Part shown: positions 35,410 through 47,904 of the stretch, piece after piece | Layout: the number at the start of each line of letters is the position of its first letter | How positions within the stretch are numbered: the stretch's first letter is position 1 | Assembly (NCBI GenBank): GCA_023055355.1 | Contig: JALJCS010000018.1 | Coordinates: 744,001-808,000 of the forward strand | Length of the DNA stretch: 64,000 nt | Source of the DNA: Agelaius tricolor | Taxonomy: Eukaryota; Chordata; Aves; Passeriformes; Icteridae | Direction of reading: 5' to 3' | The notes under the pieces: model-generated | Databases searched by the model: none | Told to the model about the DNA's origin: nothing | What the model saw: only the letters and a program-made list of their open reading frames with translations | Position numbers and translations under genes: made by a program

Positions 35410-38400
35410 TGGGACTTTCACCAGCATTTGGGGAGCAAGACAGCAAGAACATACAGTAATCTTTGCAATATAGTAAGTTGATGAAAATAAAATTCAACAG
35501 TAAAGTTGAGCAAGTTCCTGGACACTATTTAGATATCAAACTTTATCAGTTAAATCTCATTAAAGTCCCTGAGAGTCTCACAACTACCTTGAGGTCCGTC
35601 CTACTGTGACTCAGCAGTGCAGCAGAGAGGCAATGTGGCCACCATACCAAATCCAGCTGTCAGATTCTGCTGAAAACACTGACAGCACGGGGGCAGCTCT
35701 GTGCAGACAGGTGCTCCTGCCTGGGGTGCAGGGAGGGCATGGTGAATGTCATTATTAAACACTCATGGATTTACAGATAAAATCCAGTGATGCTGAGGTA
35801 GGGATCATAATCACTCTCCTGGCTAATTGTGGCAAACACATCACAGAGAAGGGTGTAGCAAGATTTTGTGGCAGTTCCAACTAAATGTGTTATTTTGAAG
35901 ATTCTTAGCAATGATTTATTTTCTTTGGTAAACTATAATGTATTCCTTTACAAGTCATTATTTCATTAGGCAGTTTTACTCATTCTGAAATAAACAAAAA
36001 AGCCAAAACAAACCTTTGTTTACAAATTCTTACCTTACAGGCAGGAAATAAGTATTCTTTGACTTTTTGCAAACCTGTATGATTCAAGGTAGCTAGTGAT
36101 TTTTAATATAGAAAAAAACAAGTATAGGGCACAGAAAAAATTTTAGTTGGATCAGAAATGCAAGGTTTATCCTAAAGCATTTACATGTTGGTATATGAAT
36201 TGGAGTATTTAAGAAATATTAAACAGTATACAAATTAACATAGGAAGTGATCTTGAAATATTCGAAATTCTTAAGATAAAGCATAAAAATAATATATGTT
36301 GAAATTATATTAAACATTTATAATGTTTAATTTTAAAACACAGCACAACTTTCAGATCAAGTTTTGAAGTTGTAACACTGCAGAGATGTGTGTAATGTGC
36401 TTCACTGAGGTTGTGTTATTCTGAACTGGCATGTTTCACTTCACTGACTGACACGTTCCTATGGTGTGATTCATGCTGAATCTTTGTAATCTCTGTTGGT
36501 GTCCAAACACACTGTGCATTGTTAGATAACCACGCACCAAATCTCATGTTGGTGTTGCATTACCATTCCACTACAATGTATAGCAAAAGTAGTGATGATT
36601 ATTTAATATTTTTATTCTGATTGTTTCAGCTACAGAGTTTCAACACACACCTAGGAGGAGCTGTGTGTTGCTCATTGTGCTTCCCAAGGAGTATGTTATG
36701 GGAACAGTAGATTTCTCATTCAATATTTCAATGGAACAAATGCAGAAGGGTTCTCTGCATCCTCCATTTTCTCTGTTACAGCACTGCTGGGTTATGGGCT
36801 TGGCTAACAGTTTGTCCTTGATATCCTATCTGCTTGACAAACCAAACAACTTGTTCTTGTATTTTAGTCAAGGTCCTTCCTTGACCCTTTTTAGGACTCC
36901 CATCAAAGTCTTGTGGGAGCAAGATAAAACTCAAAAAAAATCCCAAAGAAACTACGTTTGCGTATAGCAAACAGCTCCTAATTTCTTTGTAGTAATTTTG
37001 ATTTGAAAACTAACCAGATAGCTATTAATTAGAAGAGTAACAACTTTGGTTTTGCTGCATTTTGTGGTTTTTTTTATAATCTGTGGTGGAAACTGACTGC
37101 ATTTTGTTAATATTTCTAGCTTGATATTAAAGCCTATCACAGAATCACCATCCTCATTCCTGCCATGCCTCCTGGCACCTCTCAGTGCAGTAACTTTGAC
37201 CTTTCTGTACACATGGCACAGCTCTGACAGAAGATGGCCTTGAACTGGCCATTCAGAACCCAGGCACTATAAAGGGCTCCTTTCCTCACTATAACACCTG
37301 TGAATCTCTCATTTGTGTTCATGCATTCTAAATGAGACCAATCTTTTGGAGGTCAATTGGCAAGGTGGGCAAAAACTTTAAAGGTAACCTGCTGGAATAA
37401 ATTCCTTTGGTTACACCAAACCGGTGTTTATACTTGGCTGTCTTGGTACTTTATTTGAAATCTATCTTTGTGGTTTATTCTATAGTTACTTGCAGGCTTC
37501 CAAACTCTACAGGTTTGGTTCTACACTTGATGGTTTCATGCTTTCATGCTCAGGATGTCAGTAACTGTTTAAAAGGCTGAAGAAAGTAGTTAGTTTTAGG
37601 ATTGTACTTGTTAAGTTTATGAATGAATTAATATGGTCTGGTTGCCTGGAGCAGCAGCAGTCTGGATAAAAGCCCTGGGAAGCCTCTGTCAGGGCTGTGC
37701 TCTGCATTCCTCTGTTCATGTCTGTATATATTCAATGGTTTAAAATGTTACATAGATGATTAGCAATAAGTTTGAGTTTGATTTAGAGGGTCATTATGAT
37801 GTCTTTTTGTTACCTGTATACTGGCTTTGTATTCAGCAGCAGCTGTAAAAATAATCCTCTCTTCCTGGATGAAGTTCAGAATGGAATAAAAACAATCCTT
37901 GTAATACTTCAGTCATATAGTAAATGGCATTTGGGGATAAATAGAGGAGGTGACTGCAAGCTTTAATGGAAAAAGGATTTTTAAAAGGATTGTCTCAAAC
38001 ATAGTACAATAACTCTTGAGATAAGGAAGGGGGTTAAAGATGCAAAAGTGAAAGAGTGCACTCTTACCTGTTGCCAAGTATTTTTTCATGTATGCATTAC
38101 AGCTCTATTTTGTAATGGTCAGTATTGCCCTTATTGTGTTCTATTTACATGTCTGACTTCTTGTTTGGATTTTACTTGGTGATTTGGTATTAATTTTTAA
38201 TGTGAAAGCACTTAGCATTAGGAGTTTGACATTTTGTCTGACCTTAATCACCAAGAGGATCATGAGAGGTTTATTCAGTGGGAAGAGAATTGTTACAGCT
38301 CCGACAGAAATGATGGGAAATAAGTAAACAGCCTTTTAAATCTTCACCAGAAATCAATAGAGCTTAAAGATGATGGACGTTGGTGTTTTTTGCTGCTTAA

Positions 38401-39530
38401 GGACTTCAACCTTTTACGGGAAAATATCTTCTCAGAGTGTCAGCGTTTTTTTGCCCAGCACCATGAATCACTGCTGCAAATAGAACACTCTGCATAGAGC
38501 ACTTCATCATTGTTACACAGATGATGTTATAGATCTGTCTCTCTCTGATACTGCAGATGTTTATATTTTTACACATAGAGGTGTGGTGCTACTTCATAAT
38601 ATTGCTTATTAATGGATGGTCAACAAAGTAATGATGTGTTTTTGATAGTATATAAACTGATGAACTCCTGGTTTCATTCCATAATTGAAGCCTGCTATTT
38701 AGAACTTTTCCAGTTTTATCTCCTTCCCTGGATCTATAGAAATACCGTCCTTTAAGTGAGAGTTCTCAGCTTTTACTACCTGGGAGTAAGAGCTCCTCTG
38801 AAGTCTTTGTGTCAGCAGGCCTTTCAGAGCCAGGCAGATTTTGAGCAGCAGCATAGCAAATTATGTACTTTGGCTTTTCATGAATGATTTATTAGACGTT
38901 AGGCTGATACAGTAGTTAGCAATATATGCAGAAAGAGCACTATTCAGACCCAAGTATTTGTATATTTGCATCATCATAAATCATTTGTTGTGCTATTTGG
39001 GGTTTTATTATACAGTATTGGATTCCATTTTAAAACAGCTAAGTATACAGTAAATTATATTCAAATATAGTAAAGTTGCAGTTAAATAGTAATTGAGAAC
39101 TTGACTTTCAAGCTTTCAGTTAATTTGTTTGCATCCTTATGCAGCCATTTACTCAGAATAAAGTGAAGGGGATTTAATTTTGATTTGTAGACAACCTTTT
39201 GTATTGAAAATAACTGTAGTGACTGTAGTTTTATGCTAATATCTAAGCATGCCACATATACTCTTAGGCAAAATTGTCCCTTAAGACCTTGTAATATGAA
39301 GTGATCTTTGATTTAAGACTGCAGTACTTTGGCTACAACTGTGTTCAATGATTATTAAACTGGAGTTATTACATAGCAGCTGATGGAATTTTTTCTGTAG
39401 TTTATCTCAATTGATTACCCATATTGAGTACAGAGTGGCAAACATTTAAAGCCGTTCCTCGTGTTCCTGGTGCAGCAGCCAGGCCCTGCCCTGGGCTGGG
39501 CTTGGAGCTCCCCCGGGACTGCAGGGGTTG
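35410..39530. other. AT-rich intronic DNA
   Basis: No exon, RNA gene or transposon is recognised. The stretch 38340-38520 is non-repetitive and of balanced composition, but no open frame in it matches a known protein. Confidence 0.45.
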
Positions 39531-39534
39531 AGCC

Positions 39535-39705
39535 GGGATAGAGCTGGGACGGAACGGGGATGGAATGGGGATGGAGCCAGGATGGAATGGGGATGGAGCT
39601 GGGATGGAACGGGGATGGAATGGGGATAGAACTGGGGTGGAATGGGGATGGAGCCGGGATGGAATTGGGGTGGAGCTGGGATAGAGCCGGGATGGACACA
39701 GGGAA
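39535..39705. repeat. Degenerate GGGATGGAA-type minisatellite
   Basis: A degenerate array of 10-11-bp units (GGGATGGAAC, GGGATGGAGC, GGGGTGGAAT variants) covers about 170 bp. It is purine-rich on the + strand. The Met/Glu/Gly/Trp-rich and, on the minus strand, Pro/Ser/His-rich open frames arise from the repeat. Confidence 0.88.
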
Positions 39706-39709
39706 TGGG

Positions 39710-42700
39710 GCAGGGACCCCCAGGCTGGGATGCCTGGGTTGGAGGCTGGAGCCCTCCTGGAGTCTCCAGGGTTGTTCACCTGCAGGAAAAGGGGCTGTGT
39801 ACATCCAGGCAGCGTTTGGCTGTCTCCTTAGCCAGCTAACGCATTGCAGGGTACCCAGCTTTGAGAGCAGCACCTGGAAGAGAAGGAAAATCTTCCAAAT
39901 AGCACAGCCCTATAGATATTTTCCTACCTTTCATCCACTGTGTGGATTATAAGGGCAGTAGGTAATCTTGCTTTCACTTAACATAAAACTAAACTATCAG
40001 AAATGGCAGGGATATTTCAGGACTGGAACCTTATTTTTGGATGACTTTGATGTCCTCACATACAAATACTCGTTTTAAATAAGTTACAAGACACAGCAAA
40101 GAAGCACAGAAAAGGGAAAGAAACACATAATGCCCTCTCACTAGTTCTTATTGTTTAGTTGATCTGGGCCTAAATTTTCCACTGTTAAGCAGATAATTTT
40201 GCTTACTTTGTAGTCGATTTTTATATATTCATAGAATTCTTCTCTGTGATGGGAGGCTGAATTTTTGCCTTTATTTCTCTTTCATTGTTTTAAGAGGACA
40301 GACACAGACACCAGATGCTGGGTCAGAGACATTTCTTTCAGGTCCAGAAGTTTGGATATCTTTGGGAGTTCTCCTGGGATAGCAAGCACTTTTCTTCATT
40401 TTTCAACCTTTAAGAATCGTATAATTTTTAGCATTTTAATATTTGCCATATACTAATTCTGAATATGGATTTTCTTTAACAGCCTTTTTTTGATGAGTTC
40501 ATGTAGCTTTACTAAAGATGAGTAAGCATTCTGTAGATTGATTAGCCAGTGAATGCCACAATAGCAAGCTGTACACTTGATTTTTTTCAATTTGTCGCTT
40601 TCCTTTTTAAACCCATTTATGAAGCTTGTGTTGCCTTAAAAAATGTCACCTCCTTTGGCCTGTCCCGTTACAAATGTGAAGTAACAATTGTGTGGGTGTT
40701 AGCCCTCTCTGCTTTACTTGGCAGCTCCTAGAGAGAGTCCTTCAAAGCAGGAGGGATGTGCAGCAGGGCTGTAGACATCTAGTGGAGCCTTTCCTGGCTG
40801 CCTGGGGAGCCCTGGGAATGTGGGCTGGGATGGGACAGGATCCATCACTGTGTGTGGGGGAGGGAGGGGACAGCTAAAAATTCAGGGCAGGTAAAAGAGC
40901 TTTTTAAATTAAGGATGTTGCTGGCCCAGGATCAAATGGATATGGCTATCAAACAGCTTTGGTTAGAAATTCAAAACATCCAGGTTCATCCAGAGGAGCC
41001 TCCCAGAGGGGGTATTATGGAGGGAAAATTATTAACAGATTTTTAAATGAAATTTGAGTGATTTTATAAAAGGATTAAGGGACATGGTTGCCTGTACTGG
41101 TATGAACAGTATTCAGCATCCACAAGATTCCTTCTAGGTATTTTAGGTCTCTTTAGAAACTTTATCTGTTCTTTAACATGATTGAATCATGTAGAAGTTA
41201 ATTTTGCATTTCCTGTTTAAAATCTTGTATTAATACTTGTGAATCTATGAACATAGAGGATAACTAATGAGATTTCTGCTTCGTTTTTCTGTTAGAAAAT
41301 AACCTCTAGATGACACACCGTCCATCTGGAGAGCAAAGGAAGGTAGGACTCATGCAGAAAGCAGTGGTGTCCCTGCTGATGGCGCAGCTTTGCTGAGGTA
41401 GCTGAGGAGAGCAGCTGGTGGCTGCTGCTGCTCCTTCCACTGCCTGGTTTCACTTCTGAGCTCACAGTGATTGCAGTGCAGAACTCAAAAGAGGATTTTA
41501 CTGATCTGTGCTCTGTACTATAAGTGAAGCTGAGTTTGCCCAGGCTCTGCTGCTCTGCAGCACCCTGGGTGCTGAGGCTCCCTGTGCCACCCCCGCGCTG
41601 CCTCGGCTGCAGCTGAAGGGAGGCAGACAGACAGACAAAGCTCTCTGTGCTCGCAGCCCTGCCCTGCTCGTGCTTCTCTGGGATACTGAAAGTGCGTGTC
41701 ACGCTGCCAGGGTGTGCTTGGTGCTGTAGTGCTGAGTGGGAAGCTTGGTCTGGTGGTTCACAAGGTCATTGGTTGATGCTGATTTTCAGGATGAAATCAC
41801 TGAACTGCTCATTCATGATGTAATGCTTATCTTCCCTTGCCTTGTAAGTGGTTTGTTATAGTAATTCTGAGATGTCTTTAAAATTCCCATCTCTTGTGCT
41901 TGAGTTTCATTAACGAGACTCCTTTGCTGCATGTTTCAATTCAGTGTTGCAGAAGAGGGGACTGAAAATGGAACCAAGTGTTGATCCTTCCTCAATGGTA
42001 ATTTTGTTGGATATTAATTGGTAACTTATTTTGGATTGACACACAATTATTGATCCCTGCATTTAATAGAATAGAAGACATGAAGCAAAAGGCAGCAGAA
42101 AGAACATGCAGAGCAGTGTGTTCTCTGAGCAAGCAGGGCCATAGCTCTGACACTGCCACCTGCAGTGACAGGGTGGCTGTCAGGGGTGGGTGTCAGTGCC
42201 AAGTGTGGTGCTGGAGGTCCCTCCTGTGTCAGGGAACTGCTGGGATCATGCTGTACATCTTCATCAGCCAGGCAGGCACAACAGCCTTGTATTCCCATGA
42301 GCTGTGGCCGGGCCATAATTAACCTTGTGAACCCGGATTTCAAACAGAATGTAAAATCAGCTCAGGTTATCAATTACAGTCACACTCCATTGATGGTTGC
42401 CAAGGAGAGCTTCTTAGGAAGAAAAAGACATTATGATTTGCTCATTGCTTCATAAAGTAGCAAAATATGTTACCATTCATTAAATCATAAATCTAAATAA
42501 TAGCTAATCCACAGATTTAAAATCACCTTATTTTGGTGCATTACTCACAGGTCATGGGCCAGTATCATGTCTGTCATTAGCAAAGCTCACAAGTAATTGT
42601 GTTATAAAACTGAATTAGGAAATGTTTTATAAAGAGAAATTACTAGTCTTTAAAATAAGGGAATTTTATCAGTGTTTTGAGTTTTTAATGTTATCGTTTT

Positions 42701-45430
42701 AATCTATGTTGTAAATGCTTAGCCCTTCAGTCTGTGGAAAACTAGTTTTACATAATTCAGGGACTTCAGAGTCCATATATTTGTTGTAACTTTTAAAAAT
42801 AATCATGAATTAAAAGCAGTATTTGAGATTATGATCTGTTGAGTGTATCAACTGTTCTCAACTGAATTTATATCTTTTTAATACTAGTGAATGATGATGC
42901 TTTATAGCATCAATGTTACTCAATGTTAATAGCTCAGTGTTTTTTAGGTACTCAATGTTATATGCAAAGCAAATGATAATCTAGTTAGATTTGAATTTTT
43001 TTTTATCTTACATCATACTGTATGAATATACAGAATATTGTTAAACAAACTTCTTACACTTGTTTTTCCTATAATGTACTTCATTTGTCATAAAAATGAA
43101 TGAGGTTATCAGTCAAGGACTGACTGCTTTTTCTTCTTTTGATTGCTCCTGTCACCAGTGTTTTACAAATCTGGAAGGATTCCCCTTTAAGAATAGTTTG
43201 TCATTATTACTCTTTAAATACAGACAGTAACACCCCTGCAATATCTTATGATGGAGGAAAAAATCCTATTACATATCCATAATATATAGAAGATCTTTAG
43301 TATGCACTTCAACGATTCTTATTCATTCTTTTCTCTTGTTAGTATTGAAAACTTTATTTTCAAGCCTACTTAAACAAGTAAACACAGAATTACTGGAATA
43401 TGTCATCCTTGAAAGGCAATAAATGTTACTTTCTTAAGAAGACTTGTAACATACTTTTGGGCTTTCACCTGTCTTTACCTGCTAACAGTACTCACAGTCC
43501 ATGCATGAGCAATCTTTTCTCAAACTTCCCTTAATCCTTTTCCTTACTTCGTTTTCTGTAAGTATGGATTTGTTAACTGCTTGCAAGATATTTCAGTCAT
43601 ATTTTTATTCTGTCCATCAGAAACCAAGGAAAGGGCCTTTAAGAGACCATTTGTCCTCACAAGGAAGGAGCCTGATAAAATTGGGTTGTTTTTTGTTTTA
43701 CCAGCCCACAATTTAAACACAGTCTTATTTAAAAAAAAACAAAAACAGCATGAACCTTGTGTAAGGGTAGTCCATCCATGGTTCATGAATTCAAAATGTT
43801 ACATTTCTTTCTGTATCCTTACTTGTTAGATTTGGGAAAAGAAATTGTATTTAATTCTCTTTAAAGAAAGTGCTGATTCCTATGTAGAACATAGGAGAAC
43901 CACCTGAAGTATAACATTCAGGAAACATAAATTTTTGCATCAAAAAAATCTTCCAAACCAGATAATTATTTAATTGTGCTTTCAATCAGAGTTTAATATT
44001 GTCTGTTTCCATCTATGGGCAGGGGCTCCCTGCCCACTCCGAGAGGTTTGTCCTGACTCTGGCTCTGTTGTTCAGAAGGGCAGGGTTTGCAAAGGTGTGA
44101 CAAGATTTTGTGTGCAAGCAAAGGGATGTGCTGAGGTCTGAGGGAATCGGTGTTCGTTGTTTTGGATTTTATGTGTCTGGCTGGAATTCTGGAGGGCTGT
44201 ATGGAAGCACTGACAGAGGATTGCCATCCCCAATTACAAGGGCAACAAAAGGCACCCAAATTAAATTCTGAGTCTTTGAAATCAATTCAAAAATATTTTA
44301 TTACCTGTTGAATTTCTTTCTCTGCCATTCCTGTCTGTCTTCTTCTGTACTTCTGCTTAATAAATGACTTTGTAATATATTTGCTAAAGGATTCTGGAGA
44401 CCTGCTTGAATAAGAGTATAAGGTGCAGTGTTAATTATCCCTCTCAAATGCATTTGCATGTAGGTGATACCTGAATTATACAAACAAAAACCCTTCCAGT
44501 CTCTTTTTCAGCTTCTGCAGACACAAGCAGAATCTTGGATAACATGATTCTTTAATGTGGGTTGGGTTTTTTTTCCTCCTCACATCTTAATTAGGAAAGG
44601 GAAAGTATAATTGTATAAAATACAAACCAGATTTCCGTATCTGAACAGTATTTTCTGGATTGTGCTTCTGAAACAATATTTAAGATACAAGAATGGAACA
44701 GCACATTGGCCTAAGCCTTGGAAACAATGAGTATTATTAATGCCGTGGAAAATCAGCAGAACCTGAAAATTGGATTCCTTAATAATAGGATCTCTTCGCT
44801 TGCATTGGAATCTAAAAAGTTCTTTAATTCTCAGGTTTATCATTTCACATTCTTAAAGTTCATTTCTTCCCTCAATCTGAGGGTGATTTATGGTTGCTCT
44901 GTTATGGATGAAGTAGTTTCATCTTTCAACCTCACTGCATTTTCTCTAGCATTTCTATCACTTAAGACCTCAAAATAAAGGTGAGAGAAGATGAATGTGT
45001 GTATGGAAGAACTCTCAGCTGGACCCAGCCCCAAGTATCTGAAACTTTGCAGTTCTCAAAGTTTAATGAATGTTTACTGTGCTCAACAGAGCAATTTGAA
45101 AGGTCAAATGAAAACCAAAGGTATTATTCCACCGAGCTTCATCACTGTGACACTGCTGGTAAGCAGAGAGTGCTTTGCTCTCCTCGGGTCGTTGGCACAC
45201 GTGGGGATGGACACAGGCAGCCCTGACACACCTGCCTGCCTGGCTGGGCTATTCTTGCATGGCTTTTTTGAGTCTGTGTGTTCCTTTAAAGAGTCAAGAC
45301 AAAAACATGTTCAGATAAACGGAGTGTCACTGTAGTAGGTGGCTGTGTAAGCAGCAGGCAGTGTCCTGGGTTCCGTTTGGTGCAGGACAGGCAGGGATGT
45401 GCCAGGAGCCCTCTCAGCCTGGTCTGTGGG
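39710..45430. other. Intronic DNA without recognised exons
   Basis: No transposon or exon is identified. A + strand open frame at 40852-41046 contains a plausible-looking hydrophilic stretch (KELFKLRMLLAQDQMD) but matches no family known to me. Otherwise the sequence is AT-rich, with isolated GC-richer patches near 40700-40870 and 41340-41720. Confidence 0.45.
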
Positions 45431-45439
45431 AGCAGCTCC

Positions 45440-46432
45440 GGGGCACGGGAGTGCTGGGGACAGGGGTGGGGGCACGGGGGGTGCTGGGGGCACGGGGGTG
45501 CTGGGGACAGGGGGTGCTGGGGGCACGGGGAGTGCTGGTGACAGGGTTGGGGGCGCGGGGTGTGCTGGGGACAGGGGGTGCTTGGGGTGCGGGGGTGCTG
45601 GGGACAGGGGTGGGGGCGCGGGGTGTGCTGGGGTGCGGGGGTGCTGGGGACAGGGGGTGCTGGGGAGAGAGGGTGCTTGGGGTGCGGGGGTGCTGGGGAC
45701 AGGGGGTGCTGGGGAGAGAGGGTGCTTGGGGTGCGGGGGTGCTGGGGACAGGGGGTGCTGGGGAGAGAGGGTGCTTGGGGTGCGGGGGTGCTGGGGACAG
45801 AGGGTGCTTGGGGTGCGGGGGTGCTGGGGACAGGGGGTGCTTAGGGTGCGGGGGTGCTGGGGACAGGGGGTGCTGGGGACAGGGGGTGCTTGGGGTGCGG
45901 GGGTGCTGGGGACAGGGGGTGCTGGGGAGAGAGGGTGCTTGGGGTGCGGGGGTGCTGGGGACAGGGGGTGCTGGGGAGAGAGGGTGCTTGGGGTGCGGGG
46001 GTGCTGGGGACAGAGGGTGCTTGGGGTGCGGGGGTGCTGGGGACAGGGGGTGCTTAGGGTGCGGGGGTGCTGGGGACAGGGGGTGCTGGGGACAGGGGGT
46101 GCTTGGGGTGCGGGGGTGCTGGGGACAGGGGTGGGGGCGCGGGGTGTGCTTGGGGCACGGGGGTGCTGGGGACAGGGGGTGCTGGGGAGAGAGGGTGCTT
46201 GGGGTGCGGGGGTGCTGGGGACAGGGGGTGCTGGGGAGAGAGGGTGCTTGGAGTGCGGGGGTGCTGGGGACAGGGGGTGCGGGGGTGCTGAGGACAGGGG
46301 GTGCTGGGGAGAGAGGGTGCTTGGGGTGCGGGGGTGCTGAGGACAGGGGGTGCTGGGGAGAGAGGGTGCTTGGGGTGCGGGGGTGCTGAGGACAGGGGGT
46401 GCGGGGGTGCTGGGGGTGCGGGGGTGCTGCTT
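45440..46432. repeat. G-rich minisatellite, about 1 kb, with 213-bp higher-order repeat
   Basis: Modules such as GGGGGTGCTGGGGACAG, GGGGTGCTGGGGAGAGAG and GGTGCTTGGGGTGCG alternate over about 1 kb. The stretch from about 45709 to 45900 recurs 213 bp downstream (about 45922 to 46113) with no difference I could find, which is a higher-order repeat. The + strand carries continuous G-runs of 4-5 and strong G-quadruplex potential. Long open frames on both strands (up to 454 codons) are artefacts. Confidence 0.95.
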
Positions 46433-46559
46433 TGGGGTCCAGCCTGCCCGTGCTCTCGGGCTGCAGGCTCTGCCCCCCTCCGGGACGGCTGCGGGCCGCT
46501 CTCTCTGTGTGCCAGCCGAGGTTTCCCTCTCGCTGTGCCGAAGCAGAGCCCAGCACAGG

Positions 46560-46730
46560 CGCGCTAATGAGCGGAGCGGGGCTGGGAGGTGATTGATGAT
46601 CCCCGGTTCTGACAGCTCCGGTGCCGACATTCCCTGGGTATCCGATCCGGCATTAGCATGCTGACAGCTCAGCATTTAGGACATTATGGTAATTTATCCT
46701 GCATACGCTGTCACCTGCACTGTCAGAGTT
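46560..46730. promoter_or_regulatory. MEIS/PBX-type motif cluster, candidate enhancer
   Basis: Directly beside the G-rich array is a unique stretch with TGATTGAT (46590-46597, a PBX-HOX-type composite), TGACAG at 46610-46615 and 46662-46667, its reverse CTGTCA at 46708-46713 and 46720-46725, and a CACCTG E-box (46712-46717). Four TALE-homeodomain cores in 116 bp is a notable density. In this locus TLX3 is a plausible target. Function is inferred from motifs only. Confidence 0.42.
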
Positions 46731-46734
46731 TGTT

Positions 46735-47900
46735 TTTAATGATGGTATAACTATTTTGTTTGTTTGTACTGCATTCTTTTCATTTGGCTAATGTCTCCTC
46801 ATTAGATTGCACCTAGTAAATGAGAGTAATTAAGTGTTTCCTATAGCTCAGATGCAATGATTAAGTTGCAGAGTTGGTGCTGATTATGTTTTGCCATTTA
46901 TCTCTATTAATCTGAGAATAATCCAGATGATAAACACGTGTAATTTTTTAGCTAATGTTCAATAGATGAAATTTATAGCTTCTCAATGGAGCCAAACAAT
47001 GTGTGTATTTTTATATGAATCCTAAATTATTGTACTTATATTTAAACATACAATTATCTGTGCAACTAAGAAAAAAAAGTGGAAAATCTACTGAATGTAG
47101 AGATTCTCACTTTTAAAAATGCATTTGTGTATGGAAAACAACTACTCATAATTCACAGTTCAGTGACTGTCTTTATTCTGCTTTCTCAAATATCTACAGA
47201 GATTCCTGTGGTGATATTTCCGAGGATTTTTTCCTGCAGTTATTATCTGTATTTGTTATTATTAATTCTAGAATACAAATTGCATCTCTAGTACTGAAAT
47301 GTAATTTTCATATAGATACTTCCAAATGACTCAGTTTAGAAACAAAAAAAACCCCAAAAAACCACTAACACATCAAATTAAGTACCTCACAGTAATTTGT
47401 AAATCTTTAATTTAACTTTCATGCTGTAGATCAACATTGAAAAATAGCTTGAGTTATTTCTTCAACACAAAGTAGCAATAATTAATTTTGATGCAAATAG
47501 TAATGGCAACACTAGGAATACCCTGAGTTGTTTGATGATGTTCCTTTGTTTTCCTGGCTCTATGACCTTCCAGCACATCATACTGTGATGTGCTATTTCT
47601 AAATTTACTATTTCTAAATGTATAATTTACTCTTTCAATATATATACCTTGAGAAAGTCAGACATCATAGCCCCATAATTGTGTGGGGTTTATACATCAA
47701 AATTCTGATTGGCTTCAAAAGTAGCAGCTTTTGTGTGTCCCCGGTTAATAAACTGCTTCAACATGGCATTGGAAGAGCTGTTGGGGACAGACCCTGGGCT
47801 AGTGTGGGGTTTCTGTTAAATGTATATAAATAAAAGCTGGACAGTGTTTCAGGCGTACCTCCTGCCTGGCATTCCTGGCCAGAATGGGAACCTCTCTCTG
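46735..47900. other. AT-rich intronic DNA with homeodomain-type cores
   Basis: The sequence is unique and AT-rich, with frequent TAAT/ATTA cores between 46770 and 46990, which may extend the candidate enhancer at 46.6 kb. There is no exon, RNA gene or transposon. Confidence 0.4.
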
Positions 47901-47904
47901 TGGT

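Noticed and set aside
40852..41046. 64-codon frame with a protein-like hydrophilic stretch
   Set aside because: No family recognised and no splice context; could be an old unrecognised transposon fragment, but nothing shows it.
45311..46675. Open frames up to 454 codons (Pro/His/Ser on minus, Gly/Cys/Trp on plus)
   Set aside because: Pure translation of the G-rich minisatellite; open on both strands, with the same reading shifted by the repeat period.
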